64,000 nucleotides of DNA from Telluria aromaticivorans. Lineage in GTDB: Bacteria; Pseudomonadota; Gammaproteobacteria; Burkholderiales; Burkholderiaceae_D. The notes beneath the pieces were generated by a model. That model ran no database searches and had not been told where the DNA came from. It worked only from the letters and a program-made list of their open reading frames with translations. Positions 45,450-53,304 of the stretch are shown here, one piece after another. The stretch is from contig NZ_JABAIV010000006.1 in assembly GCF_013003915.1 (NCBI RefSeq), positions 158,812 through 222,811 of the forward strand, read 5' to 3'. A program made the translations under genes and the position numbers. How positions within the stretch are numbered: the stretch's first letter is position 1; every line of letters begins with the position of its first letter.

Positions 45450-46226
45450 TCAGATCCCCGCATACCACTGATATCCATTGCTGTCTTCCCAGTAGCCTCC
45501 TTTTCCACCATAGACATTTTCAAGGCTGCTCACCAGTTCAATCCGCATCAGGTATTTCGCATGTTTATACCCTAATTGCCTTTCCACTCGCAGCCTGAGC
45601 GGTGCTCCGTTCGGAATGGGCAAGGGATTGCCGTTGAGTTCGTAAGCCAGGATGGTTTGGGGATGATAAGCATCGTCCATATCGATGCTTTCGTAATACA
45701 GGCTAGTGCCATCGCTTTCCATGGGATCGGCGCAGTGAAATACGGCAAAGCGCGCCGCTGGCGTCGGCTGTACCGCGTGCAACACCTCGGCCAAAGGGGT
45801 CCCTTTCCATTTTCCGATCGCGCTCCACCCCTCCACGCAGTCATGGCGGGTGATTTGGGTACGGCTTGGCAGTGCCCGCAGCTGCGCCAGCGAAAAATTT
45901 TTTGTTTCGGCTACTAGCCCGTCTACTCTTAATGCCCAGTTGGCAAATTGATCGGTGGCTAGTGCCTGGTACAGCCGGCTTTCTGGGCTGGCGGTGCCAT
46001 TGCTGCGGAAATACGGCGATAGATCGGCTTCAGTAAATTCTTGCGCCATCGATTTTCGCGGGATGAGGGCCTTATGAACGCCCCTGCTGAAATCCTCGGA
46101 GCTACTCAGGATTCTTGGGAACCAAGTTGTTTCGTTGAGCCGGTCGCATCCGGCGACGAACAGTGTCGCCATGGCCCCCAGCGAGCGACGCAGGAAGCGG
46201 CGCCGGTTCGAGTGGTCGGAGTTCAT
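45450..46226 (-). CDS. molybdopterin-dependent oxidoreductase (sulfite-oxidase/YedY fold), Tat-exported
   Basis: A 258-aa protein. RRRFLRRSLGAMATLFVAGC combines a twin-arginine motif with a lipobox-like VAGC, so it may be a Tat-exported lipoprotein. The Moco domain (about 95-240) has Cys130 in RHDCVEGWSAIGKWKG as molybdenum ligand, as in sulfite oxidase and MsrP. It lacks the haem and dimerisation domains of SuoX. The start overlaps the cytochrome b stop by 4 bases (ATGA), so the two are translationally coupled and likely form an electron-transfer pair. Substrate unknown. Confidence 0.9.
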   Translation of the reverse strand: MNSDHSNRRRFLRRSLGAMATLFVAGCDRLNETTWFPRILSSSEDFSRGVHKALIPRKSMAQEFTEADLSPYFRSNGTASPESRLYQALATDQFANWALRVDGLVAETKNFSLAQLRALPSRTQITRHDCVEGWSAIGKWKGTPLAEVLHAVQPTPAARFAVFHCADPMESDGTSLYYESIDMDDAYHPQTILAYELNGNPLPIPNGAPLRLRVERQLGYKHAKYLMRIELVSSLENVYGGKGGYWEDSNGYQWYAGI

Positions 46227-47134
46227 GAGGAAGGCTCTTTTTCAGGGTTGGATTGGATAGCGTAATACCCAGTGATCATTGAACGCAAATGATTCCAGAG
46301 ACCGCTGACCATCACTTCGAAAACATGAATCAGTACGAAAGAAAGCAACAAGCAGGCGACGATGAAATGAATCGAGCGTGCTGACTGCCGCCCGCCAAAC
46401 AGATCCACCCATCCGGTCATCAGGCTATTGAGCATCGGTGACATCGCCATGCCCGTCACGACGATCAGGGGCAGCAGGATGAAAATAACGATGAGATATG
46501 CCAGCTTTTGCAATACGTTGTAACGCCGCGCAGCCTCACCTTCCGGGTGCTTGAAGCGCAGATGCTCGATGATCGAGGCGCCGATGCCTCGCAGGTCCCG
46601 CCCGTCAGGCAACAAGTCGCGCCGAAGATGGCCGCTTAGCAGCGTGTATGCGATGTAGAAGAAGCCGTTCAGGACGAACAGCCAGGCAAAAAAGAAATGC
46701 CACAGGCGCGAATCCGCGAGTGAGTAGGCGCCTGGAATGGTCAGCCATGATGGGAATGCACGTTCGTTGTGCGTGCCGCTGGCTGAAGTCGACACACCCA
46801 ATACGCCCGTCGTGTCAAATTCAACTCCACCGATACGCAGTCTCCCGCGCTTCTCACCAGATTGTGTTGGTTTCGCTTCGCCTCCCGGCGCCTGACCGTC
46901 AGTAGCGGCAAGCACGGTCTCCGACCTAATTTCGAGAAACGCCGGCTCGTTTGAATAAGAAGACGCGCCCCAGTAAAGCGTGGGATGGGCATTGAATATC
47001 CCCAGGCCGCTCATTAACAGGACGATCAGGCAGAGAAGATTAATCCAGTGACTGATTCGTACCGGCAATCGATGCCGATAATATCGCGTGCTGGCACGCG
47101 GCATATGCAGGGGCAAGGGATTTTCGGTAGGCAT
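46223..47134 (-). CDS. cytochrome b561/thiosulfate-reductase-type membrane subunit
   Basis: A 303-aa integral membrane protein with four to five helices. Haem-ligand candidates are His in PVRISHWINLLCLIVLLMSG, WHFFFAWLFVLNG, and RSIHFIVACLLLSFVLIHVFEV, the pattern of Ni-hydrogenase/thiosulfate-reductase cytochrome b subunits. A long periplasmic loop (about 60-130) separates helices 1 and 2. It overlaps the Tat molybdoprotein gene, so it most likely anchors and exchanges electrons between that enzyme and the quinone pool. Confidence 0.9.
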   Translation of the reverse strand: MPTENPLPLHMPRASTRYYRHRLPVRISHWINLLCLIVLLMSGLGIFNAHPTLYWGASSYSNEPAFLEIRSETVLAATDGQAPGGEAKPTQSGEKRGRLRIGGVEFDTTGVLGVSTSASGTHNERAFPSWLTIPGAYSLADSRLWHFFFAWLFVLNGFFYIAYTLLSGHLRRDLLPDGRDLRGIGASIIEHLRFKHPEGEAARRYNVLQKLAYLIVIFILLPLIVVTGMAMSPMLNSLMTGWVDLFGGRQSARSIHFIVACLLLSFVLIHVFEVMVSGLWNHLRSMITGYYAIQSNPEKEPSS

Positions 47135-47236
47135 GTGCCTGCTCCGTTCACTGCTGATGCATCAAGCTGTTCATATGGACCCAAGCGGACTGCGCTCTAG
47201 TCTGGCGCGGGAAAGCGCAGTCTCGCTATACCGGGA

Positions 47237-47554
47237 TTATTTTTTCGTCTCGTCCTTGCCCATTGCGCCATCCTTTTTCATGTGGCTAGCTGCCATATCG
47301 TCCTTTTTCATTTCATCCTTACGCATGTGATCCTTGGCCATGCCGTGTTTTTTCATGCCATCCTTCCCCTTTGCCATATGCGTCTTCGCCATGCCATCCT
47401 TCTTCATGCTGTCCTTGGCCATGTGGTCTTTGGCCATGCGGTCCTTGGCCATGCTGTCGCCAGCCATGGCGTCCTTCGTCATCGCGTCTTGCGCGAAAGC
47501 GGCGCCGGAGCCCAGCAAGCAGGCAGAAAAAACTGCGATTCTTATCTTGTTCAT
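47237..47554 (-). CDS. pentapeptide MXKDX repeat protein, secreted
   Basis: A 105-aa protein: signal peptide NKIRIAVFSACLLGSGAAFA, then a low-complexity mature chain of about 17 repeats of the form M-x-K-D-x (DAMAGDSMAKDRMAKDHMAK and variants). The regular Met, Lys, Asp and occasional His suggest a metal-binding or highly charged periplasmic protein; the family (penta_MxKDx) is uncharacterised. The DNA shows a matching 15-bp periodicity, so repeat number can change by recombination. ATG 47554 has AAGGGAAA upstream. Lies between the DUF1223 and cytochrome b genes. Confidence 0.92.
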   Translation of the reverse strand: MNKIRIAVFSACLLGSGAAFAQDAMTKDAMAGDSMAKDRMAKDHMAKDSMKKDGMAKTHMAKGKDGMKKHGMAKDHMRKDEMKKDDMAASHMKKDGAMGKDETKK

Positions 47555-47696
47555 GGTGATTTCCCTTCTTTCGTGATTTGATTGGATTCAGCCTGCCTGG
47601 CAAAAGCACCAGATCAAAAGCAGAAAAATGAAAACGCAACTACCCTGGTTGCTGCCGCGGAGATCGTCCGCTTCCTTCACACGCTTTGCTGCATTG

Positions 47697-48479
47697 TCAG
47701 CTCCGACTCGGGTCGCACTGACCGATGCTTACCGCCTGCTGGACGATGCCGTCGTCCAGGTCTTGCACGAACGCCACCGCCTGTAGATTCTGCAGGTTCC
47801 AATTACCTGGAATACGCATCGCCTGGTGCAACTGTGCTCTACCCCTGCTCAACCTGACTGGCGGGAACCAGGCTCGTACGGTATCGTCGTGCATCAGGGT
47901 CGCGCCGCCGTTTTCCCCGCGCAGCACCTTCGAGACCAGCCTGCTCTCGCTGACGGCCAGGTAAAGTACCTGCCGGGCCTGTGGATCACGTCCTGTAGCG
48001 ACGGCCTCAAGCTGGACGGTATCGCCGGCCGCCCGGGTCCACGTGAGCGCAACGCTTGCCTCTGCCGGTTTTTGATTGGTTTTGCGAATTGCGTCCGGGA
48101 ACTGGCCGCGCCAGTTCCGTAACTCCCTGCCATTCATGAAAAACTGCGGCGTGTAGACCAGCCTGCTTTTCCCATGGCTGGCCAACAGCTTCTGGCGCAG
48201 ATCGAACTCCTTTTGTGCGAAGCCATCCTTCCAGCCAATCCGATCCCAATACGTCACATGCAAGGCAAGCGGAATGATCACTGCGTTGCGGCCGGCTTTG
48301 CCCCGTAGCTGGCTCAATTCCCGGTCGGCCGGTGGGCAACTCGAGCAGCCTTCGCTTGTGTATAGTTCAACCAGAGCGGCCGTACCCGGGCCGCTCTCGG
48401 CCCGGCAGCTGTTTTGACCAAAGGACGGGGTCGCAAGACAGAATGCAAATCCTGAAATAGCCACTGCAATCGGTTTCAT
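47697..48479 (-). CDS. DUF1223 secreted thioredoxin-like protein
   Basis: A 260-aa protein with signal peptide MKPIAVAISGFAFCLATPSFG. VELYTSEGCSSCPPADRELSQL carries Cys45 and Cys48 of a CxxC redox site in a thioredoxin-like fold; VTYWDRIGWKDGFAQKEF, YTPQFFMNGRE and a C-terminal beta domain follow DUF1223. The role is probably periplasmic thiol redox. ATG 48479 is preceded at 48520-48545 by a GTAACC-N16-CGAA promoter pattern identical to that of the divergent sigma-factor gene. Confidence 0.9.
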   Translation of the reverse strand: MKPIAVAISGFAFCLATPSFGQNSCRAESGPGTAALVELYTSEGCSSCPPADRELSQLRGKAGRNAVIIPLALHVTYWDRIGWKDGFAQKEFDLRQKLLASHGKSRLVYTPQFFMNGRELRNWRGQFPDAIRKTNQKPAEASVALTWTRAAGDTVQLEAVATGRDPQARQVLYLAVSESRLVSKVLRGENGGATLMHDDTVRAWFPPVRLSRGRAQLHQAMRIPGNWNLQNLQAVAFVQDLDDGIVQQAVSIGQCDPSRS

Positions 48480-48519
48480 ACGGTAATCTCGTCGTTGATT
48501 CGGCTGCTGTTGAAGATAA

Positions 48520-48545
48520 TTCGCGCCCCCGGGCAATTTGGTTAC
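48520..48545 (-). promoter_or_regulatory. ECF-sigma-type promoter of the DUF1223 gene
   Basis: On the reverse strand GTAACC (48545-48540) and CGAA (48523-48520) are separated by exactly 16 bp. The pattern is the same as at 48667-48692 before the sigma-factor gene and, as I recall, matches the promoter reported for Caulobacter SigF. It lies 41 bp upstream of the DUF1223 start. Confidence 0.8.
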
Positions 48546-48666
48546 AGGACCCGTGAAAAATATCGCGCGCAGCAGCGAGCATGCCGAGGGCACGCGTCTG
48601 GATGCGAAGCCGGCGCTGATTCGAACCGGCTGAAGGGAGATGACGAGCAATATTTTTTGATTTGCT

Positions 48667-48692
48667 GTAACCGTCCTGGCATCCGCAACGAA
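48667..48692 (+). promoter_or_regulatory. autoregulatory ECF-sigma-type promoter of the sigma/nrsF operon
   Basis: GTAACC (48667-48672), 16 bp, CGAA (48689-48692). It is an exact match to the divergent promoter at 48520-48545, with the start about 10-15 bp before the GTG of the sigma gene. Positive autoregulation is the simplest reading. Confidence 0.8.
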
Positions 48693-48709
48693 TAAGAAAA
48701 GGAGAATGC

Positions 48710-49255
48710 GTGAGCGCAAGCGAAAACCGGTTCCGCGAACTGCTGCTTCGCGCTCTGTCAGGAGATGCACCGGCCTACCATCTGTTTTTGAGAGAGTTAT
48801 GTCCGTATTTGCGGGCGTACTTCAGGCGTCGCCTGGGAGGGTTGCCGGATGAAATTGAAGACCTGGTGCAAGAGGTGCTGCTGGCGGTGCACAACCAGCG
48901 CCACACTTACGAGAAAAGCCAACCGCTGACTGCCTGGGTCCATGCCATCGCACGCCACAAACTGGTGGATTTGCTGCGCCGGCGCGGCAAGCGGGAGATG
49001 TTGAATATACCGCTCGACGATGAAACCGAATTTTTTGCACATTCCGAGATCGACGCCGGCGATGCGCGGCGCGATGTGATGAAACTACTCGACCGCTTGC
49101 CCGACAGGCAACGCCTTCCGATTCAGCATTTGAAGCTGGAAGGCATGTCGGTGGAAGAAACGGCGCGCCTGATGGGAATGTCGGTATCGGCTGTCAAAGT
49201 GGGCGTACACCGTGGCCTGAAAATGCTGGCTGAACTGATCAAGGACGAACGATGA
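48710..49255 (+). CDS. ECF-type RNA polymerase sigma factor (SigF-like)
   Basis: A 181-aa sigma-70-family protein with region 2 ([47 protein letters not shown]) and region 4 ([44 protein letters not shown]). The start is GTG 48710 with AGGAG six bases upstream. Its stop overlaps the next ATG (ATGA), coupling it to the NrsF-type anti-sigma gene, the arrangement of Caulobacter sigF-nrsF, which responds to chromate and cadmium. Its promoter and that of the divergent DUF1223 gene share one motif. Confidence 0.93.
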   Translation: MSASENRFRELLLRALSGDAPAYHLFLRELCPYLRAYFRRRLGGLPDEIEDLVQEVLLAVHNQRHTYEKSQPLTAWVHAIARHKLVDLLRRRGKREMLNIPLDDETEFFAHSEIDAGDARRDVMKLLDRLPDRQRLPIQHLKLEGMSVEETARLMGMSVSAVKVGVHRGLKMLAELIKDER

Positions 49256-49893
49256 AGACAGAAGAGTTCATTAATATGCTGGCCGCTGGCGCCGCGCCGG
49301 TGAGCTCAGCTGCGGCCGCAAGCCGCTTTGCCTGGGGGCTGGGCTGCGGCTTGATGGGAGCGATCCTTCTGATGGCCCTGGTGTTCGGTGTACGGAATGA
49401 TATTGCGCAAGCGGCTATGCTGCCGATGTTCTGGGCGAAAGTGCTGGTGCCGGCCATGGGCGCCTTGACCGCATTGCCGCTAACGATACGACTCTCGTAC
49501 CCGGGACGGTCTTCGGGGTCAGCACCGCTGGTGCTGGCGGCCCTGCTGCTATTTGCGTGGGGCAGCGCCGGCGCGGCCCTGCTCGATCAACCACCTGCAG
49601 AACGTGCGGAAATCATTTTTGGAGCCACCTGGAAAACATGCGCGTTCAATATTGCGCTGCTGGCATTGCCCTTGCTCGGCGCCGCATTTTGGGTCATCAA
49701 GGGTTTGGCGCCGACCCGGCCGGCGTGGGCCGGCGCCAGCGCCGGTTTGCTTGCGGGCGCCGGCGCCGCCTCCGTGTACGCATTGCACTGCCCGGAAATG
49801 GCAGCGCCGTTCCTCGGCATCTGGTACGTGCTTGGAATTGCCGTACCAGCAGTGTTCGGTGCCGTGCTGGGGCCCCGGTTGCTGCGTTGGTGA
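49252..49893 (+). CDS. NrsF-like anti-sigma factor (DUF1109)
   Basis: A 213-aa inner-membrane protein with six hydrophobic segments, the DUF1109/NrsF pattern. It should sequester the sigma factor at the membrane until a stress signal releases it. One cysteine (TWKTCAFN) is in a membrane-proximal stretch and another in ALHCPEM near the last helix pair; in NrsF periplasmic cysteines are needed for signal sensing, so these two are candidates. Translationally coupled to the sigma gene. Confidence 0.9.
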   Translation: MKTEEFINMLAAGAAPVSSAAAASRFAWGLGCGLMGAILLMALVFGVRNDIAQAAMLPMFWAKVLVPAMGALTALPLTIRLSYPGRSSGSAPLVLAALLLFAWGSAGAALLDQPPAERAEIIFGATWKTCAFNIALLALPLLGAAFWVIKGLAPTRPAWAGASAGLLAGAGAASVYALHCPEMAAPFLGIWYVLGIAVPAVFGAVLGPRLLRW

Positions 49894-49914
49894 TAGCACG
49901 CTGCGCGAAGATTG

Positions 49915-49958
49915 GAAAATCCTTGTGTCGGTGGTTCGATTCCGCCCCGGGCCACCAA
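49915..49958 (+). repeat. 44-bp direct repeat, right copy (displaced tRNA-Phe 3' end; attR-like)
   Basis: Identical over 44 bp to 43770-43813, including the T-arm and CCACCAA. The tRNA 5' half is absent; upstream sequence is unrelated (the nrsF 3' end is 21 bp away). Not a functional tRNA. Confidence 0.88.
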
Positions 49959-49966
49959 CAATAAAT

Positions 49967-49992
49967 AACGCCAACCCGCTCGGGTTGGCGTT
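49967..49992 (+). terminator. terminator at the right boundary of the tRNA-Phe cassette
   Basis: AACGCCAACCC pairs with GGGTTGGCGTT across GCTC, followed by GTTGTT. It resembles the tRNA-Phe copy-1 hairpin and probably is the original tRNA-Phe copy-2 terminator displaced by the insertion. It also ends the sigma/nrsF transcript. Confidence 0.8.
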
Positions 49993-50024
49993 GTTGTTCC
50001 GGCATATGAATCAAGGGCGCGCGG

Positions 50025-50222
50025 CTAGATCGTGCCCTGCCTGCCACCGGTTTTGCCCGGAATGACAACGCTCTCCAAGTCGTCGTTCCCATGCTGGAAC
50101 AAAGCGGGGGACGTCTGGAAGGGTGCCTTCTTGCGCTGGCACCCAGTCTGTTTGCATTGCTCGCCAAATTTCAATTCCATGTAGGCGGGACAATTCTTGT
50201 AGTCATGATCAACGCAGGGCAT
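50025..50222 (-). CDS. small cysteine-containing hypothetical protein (65 aa)
   Basis: Starts MPCVDHDYKNCPAYMELKFG then EQCKQTGCQRKK. Four cysteines within the first 28 residues suggest metal binding or a disulfide-rich head; the tail is polar. The start at ATG 50222 is chosen because GGGAGG lies just upstream at ideal distance. I do not recognise a family. It lies just outside the right edge of the tRNA-Phe cassette. About 200 bp upstream contain no other feature. Confidence 0.6.
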   Translation of the reverse strand: MPCVDHDYKNCPAYMELKFGEQCKQTGCQRKKAPFQTSPALFQHGNDDLESVVIPGKTGGRQGTI

Positions 50223-50423
50223 ATTGCCTCCCAAAATGTTGATGGCTTACGAAACTGCTTCCATCTTCAGAGTACACCACAAGCCGAAGGTTTGCTTAAA
50301 AATAGTGCACGCCTTCCTTTACGTTCGAACCGGCAAGATGCCGGATCGTGCCCCCGGTACCCATCCCTCATTCATTGTGGAATGCCGGCGATGCGGCTCC
50401 GCCCCGGGTCCGGCAATACACCC

Positions 50424-51314
50424 TTAATTCCCGCCCTGCGCCTGTGCCATCTCGAGCGCGGGCAAGGTGACCGTCAGGAAGGAGGACACCTGGCCGACCA
50501 GGTCGGCGGCCTGCTGGCGCACCTGCCCCATCTGCAGCACCGACAGCTCTGCCTGGCGCACTGCCTGCTGGACCAGCGTGCGGCGCTGCACCAGTGCGTC
50601 CGACAAGGCCGCATCCAGCGCGCCACCGGCGAGCTTTGCCACCACGGCCAGCGCAGCCCCGTGCAAGGCCAGGTTCTGCGCCGATTCTTCCAGGTTGTGC
50701 GTGGCCACCTCGCTGTCCGCCATGAGCTGCAGCAGCTGCGTACGGCTTGACGCCAACGCTGCCTTGTACTCGGCGGGCGATGTCGTGCGGCGGAACAGCT
50801 TGCCGAACACGCCGGTTGGCGCCCTGGTGCTCTCCAGCGCGGCCTCGAGCAGCGCGGGCACTGCCATTTGCGAGAACTTCAGCACCAGCTCGGTAATGGG
50901 CTGGAGCAGCGCGGCCTGCTCCATCAAGGGCCCCTCGGCCCAGTCGGTGACCAGCTTCAGCCTGACCGGCAGGAGACGGCGGAACAGCGCGGCCAGGCGC
51001 TGCTCCGCGTGCTCGACCAGACCCGGATAGTCGGCCCAGGCGAGGCCCAGGGCATCGCGCACCGCCGGATGGTCTTCGCTCTCGAACAGCGCCTTGGCCA
51101 TGGCCTTCGAGGTGGCGCCGGTGCGCGCCGCGGTTGCGGGAAGCTCGTCGAAGGACAGCGCCCTGGGCGGGCTGGCGGGGACAGGCGACGCCGGTACGCT
51201 GCCCTGCTCGGCGCCGAAGTCGAGCGCCTGCGGCACAGCAGGACGTTCGACGGGCTCCGGGGACGGCTCCGGCTCCGCGCCGAAATCGAATGCCTTGGGC
51301 GTATGGTGTGTCAT
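50424..51314 (-). CDS. uncharacterised helical protein of the telA-terD operon
   Basis: A 296-aa soluble protein. The N-terminal 55 residues are Pro/Glu-rich and repeat a short motif: FDFGAEPEP, LDFGAEQGS, LSFDELPA. The rest is predominantly helical with a coiled-coil flavour (AEQRLAALFRRLLPVRLKLVTDW, LVQQAVRQAELSVLQMGQVRQQAADLV). No family recognised. It follows terD by 58 bp in the same direction, after telA, so it likely belongs to the same tellurite/stress module and could bind TelA or TerD. No catalytic motif seen. Confidence 0.8.
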   Translation of the reverse strand: MTHHTPKAFDFGAEPEPSPEPVERPAVPQALDFGAEQGSVPASPVPASPPRALSFDELPATAARTGATSKAMAKALFESEDHPAVRDALGLAWADYPGLVEHAEQRLAALFRRLLPVRLKLVTDWAEGPLMEQAALLQPITELVLKFSQMAVPALLEAALESTRAPTGVFGKLFRRTTSPAEYKAALASSRTQLLQLMADSEVATHNLEESAQNLALHGAALAVVAKLAGGALDAALSDALVQRRTLVQQAVRQAELSVLQMGQVRQQAADLVGQVSSFLTVTLPALEMAQAQGGN

Positions 51315-51372
51315 CGGCTGGCGTCGTGGGCCATGAGCGCGGCGACTGGAAGGCAGCAGTACCCGGCCGTCC

Positions 51373-51960
51373 TCAGACGGTGCCGCCGAGCTTGCGGATG
51401 AAGGTCGCCAGGTTCAGCTTGAAGCCGGCGCCGACGGCATGGAAGCGCCATTCGCCATCCTTGCGGTACAGCGAACCGAACTGCAGCGCGGTCTTGTCCG
51501 AATAGTCTTCGTCCAGGTCGTATTCGGCGATCACTTCGCCGGTCTCGTCGTTGTACACCTTCACGTAGGCGTCGGTGACCCGGCCAAAGGTCTGCTTGCG
51601 TGCCTCGGCCTCATGGATGGTGACCACGATCGGCATTTCCATGACGGCCGCGTCGACCTTGCCGAGATCGACGGTGATCACTTCGTCGTCGCCATCCTTG
51701 TCGCCGGTGCGGTTGTCGCCGGAGTGTACGACGGCGCCATCCGGCGAGGTGGTGTGGTTGTAGTAGACGAAGTGGGCGTTGCTGAGCATGACCGGATGGT
51801 CGCTCGCATCTTTCTTGCACAGGAAGACAGACGAGTCGAGGTCGAAGGCCTGGCCTTCGGCCGCGTTGACCTTCCATCCGAGGCCGATACGAACACGCTG
51901 CAAGCCCGGGGCGGTTTTTTCGAGATTGATGCGATGGCCAGTTTCGAGCGTCGTCGACAT
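51373..51960 (-). CDS. TerD-family stress-response protein
   Basis: A 195-aa TerD/TerE domain protein. INLEKTAPGLQRVRIGLGWKVN, LDSSVFLCKKDASDHPVMLSNAHFVYYNH, SGDNRTGDKDGDDEVITVDLGKVDAAV contain the Asp-rich calcium-binding loop of the family. TerD proteins bind Ca2+ and are linked to tellurite, phage and oxidant resistance. ATG 51960 with AAGGAA upstream; 69 bp from the telA stop. Only one TerD paralogue is present and no terB/terC, so this is a minimal version. Confidence 0.94.
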   Translation of the reverse strand: MSTTLETGHRINLEKTAPGLQRVRIGLGWKVNAAEGQAFDLDSSVFLCKKDASDHPVMLSNAHFVYYNHTTSPDGAVVHSGDNRTGDKDGDDEVITVDLGKVDAAVMEMPIVVTIHEAEARKQTFGRVTDAYVKVYNDETGEVIAEYDLDEDYSDKTALQFGSLYRKDGEWRFHAVGAGFKLNLATFIRKLGGTV

Positions 51961-52029
51961 GATGTTCCTTATGATGAGAATGGTAGTTTCGCTGGGATGC
52001 GCGCCCGCAGCAACGGGCGCGGTCGCTGC

Positions 52030-53145
52030 TCAGGCCCCGGCTGGCGAAAAGCGTTCGATCAGCTCGCGCTCGAGTTGCTGCAGTTTCGGCAGCTCGTCCC
52101 TGCGGCGCTGCTGGCCCTCGTTCGAGATCTGCTCGAGCTTGTCGAAGGCAGTCATGAGCTGCGCCTGCACGTGCTGGGCGGTTTCCAGGCTGACCAGGGA
52201 ACGCTGCTTGGCGCGGGCCACGGTCTCGGTATTTTCCAGCAGCATGTCGGCCTGGGCGCGGAACGCCGCGTCGGTAGCGTCGTAGGCAGCATTGGCGACC
52301 GCCGCGCTCTGCTTGGCCTCGAGCTGCAGCAGGTAGAGCGAGAACACGTTGCGCCAGGCCGGAATCGACACGTTGACGATGTCGGTGAAGGTGTCCGTCA
52401 GCGCACGGGCGTTGTCTTGCGACAGGCGGATCTGCGGCACCATTTGCGTGGCCATCAGCATGGCGCGGCGCAAATCGTCGATGCGTTTTTCCAGGCGCTC
52501 GAGACGGCGCTTGAGCTCGGTGGCCTGCTGCGCCTCGAAGGCATTGGCCGGCGCGGCCTGCTGCGCGACCGCCTGCCTGAGTTGCCCGGCCCAGGCTTCG
52601 CCCTTCTTCACGTCGGTGTCGAGCCCCTGGTAGTACATTTCCAGGCCCTTGTACATCTCGTCGAAATCCTGGATACGGCCCCGGTGCACGTTGGCATGGC
52701 GCGTCATTTCCGACACCAGGGTGTCCATGCGCGATTCGACCACCTGGTATTGCGACAGCATCTTCTCCTTGACCGAGCCGAACATGTTCGTGACGCGCGA
52801 CAGCAAACCGCCCGAACGCAGCTTGGACGGGTCCAGGCCCTTGGAGGTCGCGATCAGTTCGTTCAGCTGGGTGCCGAACACATCCGCATCCGACGCACGC
52901 ACGGTGCCGAGCAGCTTGGCCGACACCTTCGCCACACCCGCGCCGGTGTTGCCGCCCAGGGCCTCGATTGCCTTGTCGTCGATACCTGAGATATCGACAC
53001 GGACCAGCGGTGCCGGGCTCGCCTCTGGACGCAAGGCAGGCAGCGCGTCAGACATGCCGGCAGGATTCAGCAAGGGCGCCAGGACGGGCGCGGGCGCCGC
53101 GGGTGCTGCGTTCGCTTCTTCGTCGGAGGAGAACAGCGGTTTCAT
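52030..53145 (-). CDS. toxic anion resistance protein TelA (KlaA family)
   Basis: A 371-aa protein. After a Pro/Ala-rich N-terminus (about 1-50), the TelA domain covers the rest, largely helical: SRVTNMFGSVKEKMLSQYQVVESRMDTLVSEM, MATQMVPQIRLSQDNARALTDTFTDIVNVSIPAWRNVFSLYL are typical. Associated with tellurite resistance in plasmid and chromosomal ter/kla clusters; the mechanism is unknown. It is the first gene of a three-gene leftward operon with terD and the helical protein. ATG 53145 with AAGGAA. Confidence 0.93.
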   Translation of the reverse strand: MKPLFSSDEEANAAPAAPAPVLAPLLNPAGMSDALPALRPEASPAPLVRVDISGIDDKAIEALGGNTGAGVAKVSAKLLGTVRASDADVFGTQLNELIATSKGLDPSKLRSGGLLSRVTNMFGSVKEKMLSQYQVVESRMDTLVSEMTRHANVHRGRIQDFDEMYKGLEMYYQGLDTDVKKGEAWAGQLRQAVAQQAAPANAFEAQQATELKRRLERLEKRIDDLRRAMLMATQMVPQIRLSQDNARALTDTFTDIVNVSIPAWRNVFSLYLLQLEAKQSAAVANAAYDATDAAFRAQADMLLENTETVARAKQRSLVSLETAQHVQAQLMTAFDKLEQISNEGQQRRRDELPKLQQLERELIERFSPAGA

Positions 53146-53304
53146 AACATTCCTTCAGGTTGGGAAGTGACAACGTGAATAGCTTACCACCGGACAATCC
53201 GCCTGCGCGAGTATCGCTCTTGCGCGCCATGGGCTGTTCGTTCAGTATAACCAATCCACATACGGCCATTCATGTGAACCGGGAGTGCTGTCAGGAGCTT
53301 GCCC

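Noticed and set aside
47260-47500. Short periodic repeats as a CRISPR array
   Set aside because: Period is about 15 bp, there are no unique spacers, and the repeats encode a clear MXKDX protein. No CRISPR array or cas gene was seen anywhere in the window.
49915-49958. A split-tRNA half
   Set aside because: No matching 5' half exists nearby, and the exact identity to an intact tRNA 3' end is better explained by integration.
43737-49958. A prophage or conjugative element at the second tRNA-Phe
   Set aside because: No integrase, phage structural, relaxase or conjugation gene is present; only metabolic, envelope and regulatory genes are seen.
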